From assembly GCF_032854445.1 (NCBI RefSeq), contig NC_088302.1:33141979-33205978 (forward strand): a stretch of DNA of 64,000 nucleotides. Reading direction: 5' to 3'. Shown piece after piece: positions 21,026 through 33,383 of this stretch (within the stretch, counting starts at the first letter, position 1; each line of letters opens with the position of its first letter). A program made the position numbers and the translations under genes. Source of the DNA: Liolophura sinensis (lineage: Eukaryota; Mollusca; Polyplacophora; Chitonida; Chitonidae). The notes under the pieces are model-generated. The model was not told the origin of the DNA. It saw only the letters and a program-made list of their open reading frames with translations, and did no database searches.

Positions 21026-23457
21026 TTTAAACCTAATCAATGAAAATAAAAACAATTCTTCAATGTTAAAAACAAAAAATCGTGTACTTCAGTGTACGGG
21101 TGAGAGAAATCAGTAAAGAAATATAACGGTTGTTGAGAATTAAATCATACAACGAGTAAAGATGCTAATCATTCTTAAAGTTTTGGAACACCTGAAACCA
21201 ACAAGTGCTTTAACGCAATACAACATGAATCAAATCATCTGAAACTGGCAAAACGCATACCGATATAAACCTCTGTATGTCAACAGGAAGAACTGCATTC
21301 CAGTGATAGAACATGAACCTTACTTAACATATGTGCATCGCTTGATGACAGTACTACGGAATCAAACGCTAAAATCCCTGTATAAGAACATATACAGTAA
21401 ACAGTACTTCACCTTACAGGTGGGCTTCTTAATTACTAGCGGAGATGAATAGTGCGATGATTCCTTTATTAGTCAGGTTTACCACCTGCACAATTCAATC
21501 CTGAATTTCTAGGCCATATACTATACACCTGGGTATGCTGATGAATGTGGAACAGTCATATCGCCGTCCGAGAAGATATAATCACAAGAGAGTATATCAA
21601 CCGACTAATGCCCCATGGGAGTTCCGTTATAAGTGTGGGTATAATGATTGTGCGGCTGTCCGGGGAAAATGGGTGTGGAATAATGAGTGATCCCGGGTCA
21701 GGCCTGCTCTCGCCGTGGGCAGACAAACCTAGGCTTAGGCAGATTAATCCAATTGCTCAGATGTAGTATGGCCAACAGCTTGTTTCCGGCATCTTGCATA
21801 TTTATGTATAACACACGAAGGGTATTTAGGTTATTTTTGTAACAATAAGGTAGAACCATGATGTATCCGCAAGGAATACGCTTAAGAAGACTTGGGACAA
21901 GACAGATCTAATTGAGTTCGCTTCAACGGACAGTAACACACAATACTCTCTAAATATTTACTAAATTTCTAAGTCCACTGTTTTGAGCTTAGAGAGAGAG
22001 AGAGCTAACACACAAAAAGGGACCGGAAGGATGTAAAACATCCTTGTGGAGCAGGCGTAAAGAAAGAGAATGCGTGGCAGAACCTATATTCATTTCCTCG
22101 GAAGGAACCTGGTTCCGATGGTTAGTGAAAGTAACGTGCAATTTCCATAATCAGGCCTGATTGTTGACTTTTGATTTCCGCTGGGGAAAGCCAGCAGCCA
22201 ATCGACTTCTGCCTACAATCTAGACCTGCAAGGCAGGCAGGCAGGCGTCGACAGCCAACTTCTCCGGGCTCCCAAGTTTATTAACATAGGTGCTCTATAC
22301 TTGCCTCATTATGACGTCATTTCCTATATTACACTTGAATCCGCGCGTGCAGGTCGGCATTAGTGAAAAGTATACAGGAAGCAATCATTTCATTTTGCTA
22401 AAATGACATCGCTCTCCCCATCCATCTGACACAGCAATAAGTGTGCTATATACAGACATACAGGCGGCGTGAACCCACACATCAGATGAACGAAGATGAA
22501 CGGCTTGTTATCTGCATCACTGTATATTGACCTTGTCACTTCAAAGAGCCGTATACCTTAACTCTGAGGCGTAGGAAATCGAATCTTCTCGGCGACAGCG
22601 CACTGCGAACATGCAGTATACTCGCTTATCGGAAAAGCGGTCCTGAGCGGCCCACAGGAGCGTAAGTCCTGGATAGGCAGGAAGTCGTAGCTATCCTCCA
22701 ATCAGTGGATGAATCCATGCGTGCGTCCATCAAAACTTGTTCGGGATCAGGAAATGTTCTACATTTAGAAATCATAAACAGAATTTGCTCCAGATCCCAG
22801 GACTTCGGATTAATTCTATTCTTAAACAATCCTGTTGTCCAGCCTGGAATTGATCCGCCGGTTAGGCGGTTCATCTGGAATCCTTCACGGCAAAAGCGAC
22901 AGGCTTCGATCCTCAGTACAGTTGGCCGATAGCTTCTGAGTGCTTCCATTTTTCTCTCTTATTTCTTCGCCTAAATTTATTACAAAATGGAGAATCGCAT
23001 AAACTAATGAGTTCATTGTCAAACTGCATGGCTAGTGCTCGGCACTAAACACGTGTACTTTTCACCATACTCATATGCACTTGAATTTCACCTATAACGG
23101 TGGAGGAAAGATATGAAAAGGCTAAGAGAAACCACTGTACCTCACCAGTTCCTGTCACCAATCATTCACTCCTTACCAACTGAAAGCTTCATCCCAAAAA
23201 AGACGGGGCTGGTTTCACATTTTAATTGCACTATCCAGCCTATTCATTGAAATACTAGCAAACCCTTTGTTTTTATTTCTTTAGGTTTTGATTATTATCG
23301 ACAATTTCCCTCGTTGAAACAAGGTTTTATTTATGAATTTGTGGTCTAAAAATCAAAATAAATCTGCCTATCTAGGTTTAAGGGCTTGAACGTTCCAACA
23401 AATCACACCCAAAATGGCCACCAAAATGTCTCAAGCTTAGAGGCAAAGATCAGTCTT
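21026..23457. other. No recognisable gene; small simple repeats
   Basis: Contains (GA)n at about 21993-22004 and (GGCA)n at about 22231-22247. A 107-codon minus-strand frame at 22626-22949 has no splice or family support. Confidence 0.4.
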
Positions 23458-23849
23458 AAATGAAGTATATATCAGATGAAAGACCATTAAAAACTGTTCA
23501 GGAAAATAGTGGGATTTATTTTTGTTACTGTTTTTCTGACCGAGTAAAACTGTTAAAACCTCAAATTCTACGATAGTGTGGGGTATCAGTGACGTCACAT
23601 CTATACTTTTTGCCTGAAGTAGTTCGTTTCAAGGTCAAATCGGCGAATGTATTCATAGATCTATATGTATATGCATTTTGAATGGTGAAATATAATCAGT
23701 GTTGAGAAGCAAAAACCTTACATGACGTCACTGATCCCACTGTGGCCGGAAAATGTCATCTTAGAATGAAGTATTCAAATGCATTTTACTAAGTTAAAAA
23801 AATAAATGCAACTATTTTCCTGGTCTTTCATCTGATAGATACTTCATTT
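23458..23849. mobile_element. Foldback element, second type
   Basis: AAATGAAGTAT then ATCAGATGAAAGACCA at the left end mirrors TGGTCTTTCATCTGAT then TACTTCATTT at the right. Inner arms include CAGTGACGTCA and TGACGTCACTG. About 390 bp, no open frame. It is not the same family as 1904-2481. Confidence 0.7.
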
Positions 23850-24261
23850 TAGTGTTTTCTTTGCTTTTAACGATACATTTATCTGACCCGACGCTCGGCA
23901 AAAGGGTGAAAATTAAAAAGCCACAGTGAAACTAACAGTTGTTGGATTCGAAAATTAGACCTTTTAGTGGAAGTCTGTTGGTCTTCTGGGACAATCCATT
24001 AGCTAGAGAACGTTCACGTCTTATAAAGAATGCATATTTTCTATGCGATCGTCACTCTAATCGACTGATGCCCAGATCATGTGTTCGTTTTTTTATGTCA
24101 GTCGACCAGTCCAAAGCCAGTGCTTAAAGTATTGTCTTGCCAATTGAATCACAGCAATTTTGGAAGTCGCATCGTTGACGCTATGGATTTGGTGAAGCGT
24201 TATGTAATGTGAACTGCTGGCAAATGACGTCGGTGTATAAGGTTTTCAGCAATCAGTTACG
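23850..24261. other. No recognisable gene
   Basis: Short frames only. Confidence 0.4.
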
Positions 24262-24560
24262 TCTGTTACTTCAGACTGATTTCACCGGTGACATGTGAGA
24301 CCATTTGCCTATCACACTGTCGTCACTGTCCTGGTTTTACCCTCTACCCTGTAGTCATTTATATTTGTATTCCTTCATAAACTGGGGTTCTGCTATCCCC
24401 GAGTTAAATGTGACGACAACACAGTAGTTTGACCAATTCTAGACCAGCTACGCCCAACAAAATTTATCTAACTTGACGGAACTTTTTCATAATTCTGCCT
24501 GAGCTATGGCGCTAGGAATTGTGTACGATGCTACTGTTAAACCATATACATGAACATTCG
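24262..24560 (+). repeat. R1 copy, permuted halves
   Basis: Second-half sequence (GATTTCACCGGTGACATGTG, CTATCACACTGTCGTCACTG) precedes first-half sequence (GTGACGACAACACAGTAG, AATTCTAGACCAGCTACG). This fits a piece cut from a head-to-tail R1 array. Confidence 0.65.
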
Positions 24561-26714
24561 GAAATAGTTGGTTGCCTGACCAATTCTCATTAATTTGAAT
24601 CCGAAGTGCATTTGTTCTGACCATGCATAACGAATATAAAAGGGTATTACTTATCATCATATATGGTCAGCGTGCCAGGAATTGGCAGTGGAAACTCTTA
24701 TACAACGTTTAGCTATGTATGACTCAATTCTTAGCCAATATTTTGCAAGGGTTTTTTGATCGGGATTTAAGATCTGTTTGAAGACAGATAAAAATGATTG
24801 AAACTTAAGCAAATAGCAAAGAGGGAGGATAATCGTAAACCTACAACATCCAGTGGTTTGCCAATGCTCTTGGGTGGCTTTTTAGGAAAGATTCTTCAAA
24901 CTTGTATGGGGATTTAAGGCTGCTGTTGGCGTTAGTTTAACTTTAACGTTCAATCAGCAATGCATTACGGTAGACATGGGTATAACGATCTAATTCCGAG
25001 TAAAGCCTTTAAGACACTTTTTGAACAACGAGTCTTCGGATAAACCGAACATATTTCATCCCATCTTCACTTAGCACCAAGTCCATGTGTGCCCAGTATG
25101 TGAACAAGATGATCACCAGACCGGGAGACAAAATAGTTTACAAGACAGGATTCACGTAATAACGGAGCATATAACACACCAATTTCAATAATTCTTCGAT
25201 AAATGTCAATAAGGAGGCCATTAGCAAAGGTCAAGTTTCTCGTCGACAGCCATATTGTGGTTATTTGAAGGCCATATCCCACATGGCCGCTCTACCCAAA
25301 TCGCGTGCATCTTAACCTATGTCCCTTGCCAATTACCGCTCTTCCCACATTCGCGGAATCATGCCTATACCCCGGCCACGTGGGAATTACAATTCTAATC
25401 TAGAGTTGGTCCGCCGTAAAACAAAGAGTTAGTCAGATCATACTGACAGTAATTTAGGCCTTAGCTTTGAGATACGCGGCCCAATCAAGGCAAAGCCCAA
25501 GGCGTTCTTGGACGAAACAAGAATACGAAAGGTGTCAATTCCGAGAAGCCTCGGCGAGTGCGATGTGCCTAAAGAATGCTAAGAATATCCTTCTTGCGCC
25601 AGTGATTTTAATAATTCAGCAAACAGACTGTCCATTTTCATACAAAGACAGAAACATTTCTCATGGGTCGCCTAAGGTAATATTATCCTCACTGAGTTCC
25701 CACACTTGTATCACACACGTATACTGTAAAGTACAGAGATGCAGAAATCGCGAACGATTGTATGTATATAATGATAAACACGTCTTTGAATGTTAATAGT
25801 CTAGTTAATAGACAGTATGAAAATATGTCGTGTAGATATACATCATTATGCAATCAAATGTATTCTCCCACCAGCCACAATATCCATTATACAAATGCTG
25901 ACAGCGGTTTTCGAGTATGCGTAAATCTAATATAGACCTATATATGTACGGTTTCGCACAAGATAGCTGGAGGAAACATGACGGCTAATGTAATTATAAC
26001 AACAACCGCGACGATAACAGAACAGGCGGGATGACGAACCGTTAAAATATCGTCTAGGGCCGTTCGTCAGAGGTTGGAATCAGCCGTTATGTTGTCTGTG
26101 TCCGTGTAGTAATTAGCCTTTTTCTAGATGGATTTGCGAAAAACCCGTTATGCCTATATAGCGAAGTGAGGTAAACCAAATCAGCAACGGTTTTAGTAGA
26201 ATTGGTTGCCAGTCACGTGCAGCTAAATAATTACGGTAGGACAAGGTCATTTATCAAGCTTCAGACAAAAAAGTCAACTTAAGTAAAAAATTCCAAGGGC
26301 TCCAAAAGCTAAACTGAGAATAGGAAAGAACTCAAATTGTGGTTGGTACATTCTTCTGCAATAAAGAATCAGTGTTTAAATTTTAAACGCCCTGGGGCAA
26401 AGGATTTAAATTTAAACTTTGATAAATATGATGCCAGAACTTTTTAGGCCCAAGCGGCGTTTACTATTACTTCTGATAGAAATACGCAGACTTTGCATCA
26501 CTTAGAACGGCCCACTGCTTCGTGGCATAAATGAAATTGTGGTAATGTGAGAAAAAAGCTCACAATGGCTCTTCGTGGGTCTGTCACAGTGTATGTCTAG
26601 CAGTTCAAACGGCTATATAAATATTGTTTTACAGAGGTCAATTAACTAGAACTGTACTTCTCTGAATTATGTCACATAACATGCATTGGAGGCCTGCAGA
26701 AAAATGTCGTCACA
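24561..26714. other. No recognisable gene
   Basis: Frames of 71 (-) and 109 (+, 25467-25796) codons lack splice, domain or composition support. No repeat was recognised. Confidence 0.4.
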
Positions 26715-26827
26715 TATAGTATAAAACAAAAGACTATAGTTTGAAAGTAAACTCATAGCATCCACGACTGTGTGAGGGTTAGCAAAACTTAACTGGTATC
26801 AACTATATACCATGGAGTTAAAACAAG

Positions 26828-26969
26828 AAGGTCTGTCAGCAACCTACGGATGGTCGTGGGTTGCCCCCGGGCTCTGTCCGGTTTCCTCCGACCATAATGC
26901 CGCCGCTGTCGTATAAGTGAAATATTCTTGAGTACGGCGTAAAACACCCATCAAATAAATAAATAAATA
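26828..26969 (+). repeat. SINE-A, 5'-truncated
   Basis: GTCAGCAACCTACGGATGG through ATTCTTGAGTACGGCGTAAA to an AAATAAATAAAT tail, inserted within an R1 copy. Confidence 0.9.
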
Positions 26970-27006
26970 GATTTGTGTTTTACACCGTACTAAAGAATAT
27001 TCCATT
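26970..27006 (-). repeat. Inverted SINE-A tail fragment
   Basis: GTGTTTTACACCGTACTAAA then GAATATTCCA is the SINE-A 3' end in opposite orientation, joined tail to tail with the preceding copy. Confidence 0.8.
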
Positions 27007-27070
27007 GAAATAAATAAATAAACATAACACGTCACTGTTTAGAATTACTCAAATTATTGTCTGTCGTCAG

Positions 27071-28769
27071 TTCCTTCTTAGCCTTGATCACGTGGAATGC
27101 TGGGATATGATTATTTAGCAAAATATGAACGGATACTTGTGTAAATGAAAGCTTCATTTGAAATTTGGAAATAGGAAATGGGAAACAAAACCGTACCTTT
27201 CAATATGAGCACATAACCGTGCAGAACTATTAGGGTTCCAGATATAAAAACAGGCCATTTCCGGTCATTATTTTCGGTATTCTTCGTGACAAAAAAATAC
27301 ACAGAATTATTTTATGCCTTATATTGTGGCTCCTGGCCCTCAAATGCTGATATAGTTCGCCTGAATGAGTCTCCATGCCATGGATTTGGAAGTTCTGTGT
27401 CATGGTTTTGGAATGCTAATGATGAACAAAACGACAAAAACACTTTGTACATGATGACTTATTCCCAAGCTTTCGGAAGAGACTTCTCCCATTTTCAGGT
27501 GTAGTGGCAAACTGCTACTGGATGGTTTTGGATGCTGTGTGCCATTGTCTTCTTCTTTATCTTCTTTATATTGTATTTATTCTTTATTGATAGACTTCTT
27601 TATGCGGATGCATGGATTTCGGTGACCTGATGAAGTCACTCGGGCTCACCAATTGACTAACGAACACTGATATCATACTCATTCACGGATCATTATTAAC
27701 TTAAGCCGATCAGAGTATCCCAACGCCATCCAGCCTGATTGATGTATGGAATTCAGGCTAATGTATTGACGTGTGATTTACATGCAATCAAACTCACCCT
27801 ATAACATCGAGAGTATATTAAATCTACCACAAATAGCACCTGACTACATCAGTTCATTTACTGGATTAATTTTTTTCAGACTGGCGACAGTTTAATTGAC
27901 TGCTTGATTAATAGGTCGCTTTCTTCATTACATTTCTGATAGAGAGAGAAAAAGAATAAAATATATAAAGGCCGGTTTAATGGAGTAATTAATTAGATCA
28001 GACGTTTATGTGTTAGAGGTGGAATTCGTTTACATTTGGTTTACCTGTATCGTCTAGTAATTTTCGATGGATTTCTTTGCAACATAACATTTGTCCATTC
28101 TTGCCGAATGCATTCGTTCTAGACCGGATAAACGTTATCTTATGGATCTAAGTCAATCGCATGACATTTTCCTGTAAAATTATAATGCTCAGATGAGGAG
28201 AGTAAATACCGATTTTGCGATTCCAAACTGTATACGTACATGGATCACACCAGTCTGATGGAACTGGTCAGTTGGCATTTGTTGCTGTCAGGTAATGCCT
28301 GGTTTCCGGTATTGTTCGGTGTAACTTTGTGTGTGTTGGGGTAAACGTTATTAAGTGAACTACGAAACATGACTACCTAAACTCTCCACTTTGATGGACT
28401 CGGATTTATGTAGCCAATGGCCAAACTTTAACGACCTTGTCTTAATTTTTTTACGGATGCAGACAGGAAATGAAACTCTTCGCGAAATGTTGTTGAGCTG
28501 TGAAATGCTAAAAAATATTAAGTTTAGATTGAAAAGGTTCCGACGCCTAAGGTAGAACAACCGGGAAGTTTCATCTTCACAATTATTTGTGAGAAAGCAA
28601 ATGTTGACTGAGTGTAACACCAACAAGAAAGTACTTTTTTGTGAATCAATTCAAATCCCAGAAAGTTGATCTGAGATCAGGATAGGTAAAGCGAATTACT
28701 CAGCAAGCTCACTTGGTTAATGCCGTAATGAGCGATAGCATTCAGCAATTTGGCTTTCCCAACACAAAA
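27071..28769. other. No confident gene
   Basis: Frames of 63-88 codons on both strands, without splice or domain support. AT-rich. Confidence 0.4.
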
Positions 28770-29545
28770 GCTCACTTGTTGCAAGACACACTGTTCTCAA
28801 CATGTTAATCTTCGTGAAACAACAGCACACCAAACGGTTAACTACACTAAACAAATTGTCCTTGTTAAAGCAACAGCACACTAAAGCGCACACCAAACTC
28901 AACTAACTGATCTCGCTGAACCAATAAAACATTAAACGACACAGCGACAATTGAAACAAAAGTACACTAAAGGGTACACCGTCCTAAACTAGCTGGCATT
29001 GCTGAAGCAGTAAAACATTAAAGGGTACACCATACACGACGTGATTGTCTCGCTGAAGTAGTAACACGCTACAGGGTGTCCACCATACTCAACCACTTGT
29101 CCTTGCTAAAGCAGTAGCACACTAAAGCGTACAACATACTCAACTAACTGACGTGGCCAAAGCAACGGAACACTGACATATTTAACTAACTAGCGTAGCT
29201 GAAGGAACAGTGCACTAAAGGGCACGACATGCTTTAAATAACTGGCGTAACTGAAGCAAAACCACACTAAAGGGTACAACATACTTAACTAACTGGCGTG
29301 GCTGAAGTAACAGCACACAAAAGGGTACAACATACTTAACTAAATGGCGCGAATGAAACAATGAACAGAACACTAAAGGGGGCAACATACTTAACTAACT
29401 GGCGTGGCTGAAGTAACAGCACACAAAACGGTACAACATACTTAACTAAATGGCGCGAATGAAGCAATGAACAGAACACTAAAGGGGGCAACATACTGAA
29501 CTAACTGTAGTGCCTGAAGCAATAGCACACACTAAAGGGCACGAC

Positions 29546-30043
29546 TTCCATATTCGGACTTGCGTTCACTTATTTGCTCCTATATCAAGCGCTTGTTTCA
29601 GGCTCAATGGGATGACCAGACAACTAACAAACTGCATGATATTCGTCAGTTTGTTTGTCCAGCGCCTTCCCTTTCACGGCATCGTCTCCGCTCTTGCATT
29701 TTGAGGAGGTGTCGTATCGGTCACACACGTGCTACGCTTGGGTATTTGTTGAAAGGAGAAGATGCTCCTCATTGCTTTGCTTGTGATCAACGGTTCACAG
29801 TCAAGCACATATTGCTTGACTGTGGCGACTTTGCTCCTGTACGAGAATCCTTTTATCACGTGAGTTCTCTTTCAGAACTTTTCAATTCTGTAGAAAGTGA
29901 TTTGTTATGTGACTTTTGGTGTCCTTCTTTGACTGAATAGTAAATGAATTATCCGTAGTAGATCGACTACTTGACGTTTTATTGTCGCGATAAAACTGAA
30001 ATATTGTTGAAAGCGACGTTAAAACTTTCACTCACTCACTCAC
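29546..30043 (+). mobile_element. 5'-truncated non-LTR retrotransposon (LINE)
   Basis: Inserted in the minisatellite with a 14-bp flanking match CTAAAGGGCACGAC (29532-29545 and 30044-30057). Because the host is a tandem repeat, the match could partly be the repeat itself. It contains the end of the polymerase ORF, a short 3' UTR and a (CACT)n tail. The last 50 bp before the tail are related to the ends of both SINE families. Confidence 0.82.
29548..29940 (+). pseudogene. C-terminal end of LINE polyprotein (ORF2)
   Basis: Open frame of about 130 codons running from the 5' truncation to a TAG at 29938-29940. DLRSLICSYIKRLFQAQWDD and RIGHTRATLGYLLKGEDAPH followed by CFACDQRFTVKHILLDC match the region after the RNase H domain in I/jockey-like LINEs, with a CxxC...HxxxxC zinc-knuckle-like pattern. 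The endonuclease, reverse transcriptase and most of RNase H are absent, so it cannot act alone. The frame itself has no stop, which suggests a fairly recent insertion. Confidence 0.8.
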
Positions 30044-30470
30044 CTAAAGGGCACGACATACTTTTAACTAACTGGCTTAGCTGAAGTAAAACCACAATAA
30101 AGGGTGCAACATGCTCAAATGACTGGCGTGGCTGAAGCAGTAGCACACTAAAGGGGGTAACATACTCAACTAACGGGCGTGGATGAAGAAATAGCACACT
30201 AAAGGGTACAACATACTTAAGAAACTAGCGTGGCTGAGGCAACGGCACACTAAGAGTACAACATCCTTAACTAACTGACGTGACTAAAGCAACACCACAC
30301 TCAACAATGCATCATACGCAGCTAGCTGGCATTGCTGAACCAGTAAAACATTAAAGGGTACACCATACACGAGGTGATGGTCTCGTTGAAGTTATAACAC
30401 ACTACATGATGTCCACCATCGCCTTGCTAAAACAGTAGCACAATAAAAAGGGTACACAATAGTCTATGAT

Positions 30471-32483
30471 TTGGACTTACTCTTGCAATGCCACACAGAA
30501 GATGTGCTTGTTTCACGCAGTAAATTTCAGCGATGCGGTTGAACTAGATAGCATGATGGAACTGATGAAACCGAACTTAAGCAATCATTTGCAAAGTTGT
30601 TTTCATTAAGCCACAGGTAATTCTGCTGTTACAGCCACCGAATACACCGGATCCGTGTTCTTTGCCCTTAAAAGGCGCTTAGTATATTGAAAGGTGAATG
30701 GCCTAACATACTGCAAATTGATGTCAATGCAATGGACTGCCTAACTAAATGACTAGACTCAATCGAATTAGTCAAATGGCCAGTGTTGTTACAACCTTTA
30801 CAGAAGCCTGGAGAAGTGTCGCGGACCTATTGTAAGCCTACGAAATGGGGCTATGACAGTGCACCGCGGCAGTTTACTTGTACTGACTGTTCTTAAAGAA
30901 GTGACTTTGGCCTGTTTGAAAACTAGGCATTGTGCTTGTTTACTGAATGTGATCTTGCTCACAGTAGTCCAACAGGAAGCTTTTAACAAAAAGTGTAATC
31001 CGTATTCTGTGAGAGGTTCGTATAATAACGTGAGCGGAACGCGAAAACCTTACATAGTCGATTGGAAAATCATATGGCTACATGTCTGGAACCGATATAC
31101 CGTTCGTCTGTCTGCAGTAGGCTACGTGATTGACACTCCCTATAACAACCATTAAGGCCCAGGTAATTGTCCCGAAGAGCCCAGGTGAATTATTTACTAT
31201 CTGTGCAGATATCGGTCTGGTATCGGAGGAAAAGAAATTCGAGAATCCGGCCAAATGCCTTGGGGCGCTGATCGAGTATTAGACACCCAATTTTATACAG
31301 ATGAGACTATGGTCAGTAATTCTATATTATTTGCAGAAATATTGCAAATAATGTTAGTATCGAGAAACAATACCCCTCAGCTGCGTGTATATGTACCTTC
31401 CCTAAGAAAATCCATGTCATGAACATGTACCTTAGTGGACATTTTAGCATTTGCTGGTCAGTAAGAAAGAAAAACCGAATTAGGACGAATTACCAAAATA
31501 CTAAGCAAGGCTCTTGACGTAGGACATATTTTTGTCGATTTCGTACGTTTCCAAATTGAGAATAATACAAAATAAGAAAAGAAATACAAACATAAAAATT
31601 ACTTATAATTGATATTAATTAAAACCCATAGTGCTTTTGACTTTTTCCTCTCGATTTGTACGGCTTGAAATATAAAAATCAATACGTTTATTACTGAGTC
31701 CTTAACATGTAAATAAACGATACGGTCGACGGAAGAAAAATGGGAGCTTCGAAGGCGTTCTAACAACTTTAGTTTTTGCTTGTGTTAAGAGTGAACAAAA
31801 GAGCTACATAACCCAGTGCCGATGGCCAAGCTGTAAACTAGTTATATGTCACGTTTTGGTCTCTTCGATGGAGTTTCTACAATATCAGCTTTAGCGAAAA
31901 CGTTCGATTCGAATGAGTAAACTCAGCATTCGGATTAAGTTGTCGACAGCGTTGTCCTTCTAGCCACAACCGACCTTTTCTGACCAATGAGATCGCACAC
32001 TCAAATTTATGAATAAAGATCATATTAAATGATGGTATGAACACGATATTGAAAATGAATAACTCAAACGTTGATAATGTTGCATTAAACGCCAACAATT
32101 CATTCATAATTTTGTTCATTCTCAAACACATTCTCTTAAACACCAATTTGACTACCAGTTTATACACCAAGAAAATAGGCGCGTCTGTGAATCACCACAG
32201 AAATCTGTTAAGCAATAAAGTGTTCTGCTTTTGTGATTCAAGTAGAACACGTGTAACAGACTGGATAATACGTCAAAAATATGAGCCGCTAAACGAGGTG
32301 CCATTCACATTTTCATGCAGTACATAAAACGGAAAGAAGTTCGATGTGCTTATAGGTTCGTTCCGTTGAATATTCCTTTCATTAAGCCACAGGTGTGTTA
32401 TAATAGTTGTACATAAAAAGCTTCTCCTCATTGAAATTTTGACTTTGAAAGCGAAAGCTGACAAATTTGCAAAATACACTCAC
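30471..32483. other. No recognisable gene
   Basis: A 100-codon + strand frame at 30853-31155 and a 97-codon minus frame at 31877-32170 have no supporting splice sites or motifs. Confidence 0.4.
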
Positions 32484-32598
32484 CTGAGCTTGGTAGCTGC
32501 AGAACGTGTCCACAGATCAGAGAGTTCGCTGGTACATTTACACCTTTCGCTTTACAGCTCCGCCAGCAGAGATGGTATCCAGACAGACGAGGATTCAT
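32484..32598 (-). CDS. Candidate first coding exon
   Basis: ATG at 32598 (minus) opens a frame ending at a consensus GTGAGT donor (32483-32478). The peptide starts MNPRLSGYHLCWRSCKAKGV and ends VLQLPSSG. The sequence upstream is locally GC-rich (CCGCCGGCCGGCC near 32650), as in a promoter region, and an in-frame TGA precedes the ATG. The next exon was not found, and no family is recognised. Confidence 0.28.
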
Positions 32599-33383
32599 GC
32601 TAGGCCGCAACCAGACCTTTAAGGCAACTCAGTGGTAAGATCCTACTGTGTCCGCCGGCCGGCCCTGACTGCGTGCAACGCTAGATGTTGGATCTCGGCA
32701 TTCGCGTAGAGTTCCCCGGATCAATCAACACACAGGTGAAGCGCCAGTTCACGATCATACACAAACAATCGAACTCACTGACCAGGGGTTTTCTCAGCCC
32801 GTTAGAGAGGGGAGATTTTTCTGGGTGTTTTTACTGTACTTTGAACAAAAATTGTCCTGTCGCAAATTCTCATTACGTTAAAGGGCAATAAGCCACATGT
32901 GAATTCAATTAAGACAATGCCAACTGACGTCAGGGTGACATGCTCATTGTCGCCATGTTCTTGTCACACGTGTTCAAAGCCTGCGCTAGTCTTGTCCCAT
33001 TTAAGAAAGTATGTGGAGATACATAGACCCCGACAGCGTGATTAAAGCTGGAAGTTCGACATGTATCCTTCATCTGAAGGGTATACCGCCTTCAGGGAAC
33101 CATCCCATTACCGAGCATGCGCCTGGAATATTACTGCGGTGGTGATGCAAGCGCTTAACAATTCCCTCAGTGTTGACAGATGGCACTTTGACAACTTCAT
33201 CCTTAGTAGATTAAAAATCCCATAGCTAGTTTGATGTTCTCGGAAAATGCCATTTTTGGTATTCTTTTTTTTTTCAAAAATCTCCCACATGAAAAACAAC
33301 ACGCGAACTGTTTACCGCCTGACTAAGTGTGATAGAAAAGCGCGAACGGCTTAATAAATAAGAAAAAAATCTAAACATGAGAT

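Larger units (their letters stand above)
26715..27070 (-). repeat. R1 copy interrupted by SINE-A
   Basis: R1 landmarks lie on both sides of the SINE pair: GTGTGAGGGTTAGCAAAAC at about 26770, CCATGG at about 26810, then CACGTCACTGTTTAGAATTA at about 27030. Confidence 0.55.
28770..30470 (+). repeat. Minisatellite, unit about 51 bp
   Basis: Roughly two dozen imperfect units with the core CACTAAAGGGTACAACATAC, TTAACTAACTGGCGTGGCTG, AAGCAACAG. Divergence is higher at the two ends than in the centre. The array is interrupted at 29546-30043 by a LINE fragment. Confidence 0.88.

Noticed and set aside
22626-22949. 107-codon minus frame
   Set aside because: No motif, and a + frame of similar length overlaps it; neither has splice support.
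25467-25796. 109-codon + frame
   Set aside because: Composition is irregular, no domain, no splice context.
28770-30470. CRISPR-like array
   Set aside because: Repeat units are contiguous without unique spacers; this is a minisatellite in a eukaryotic genome.
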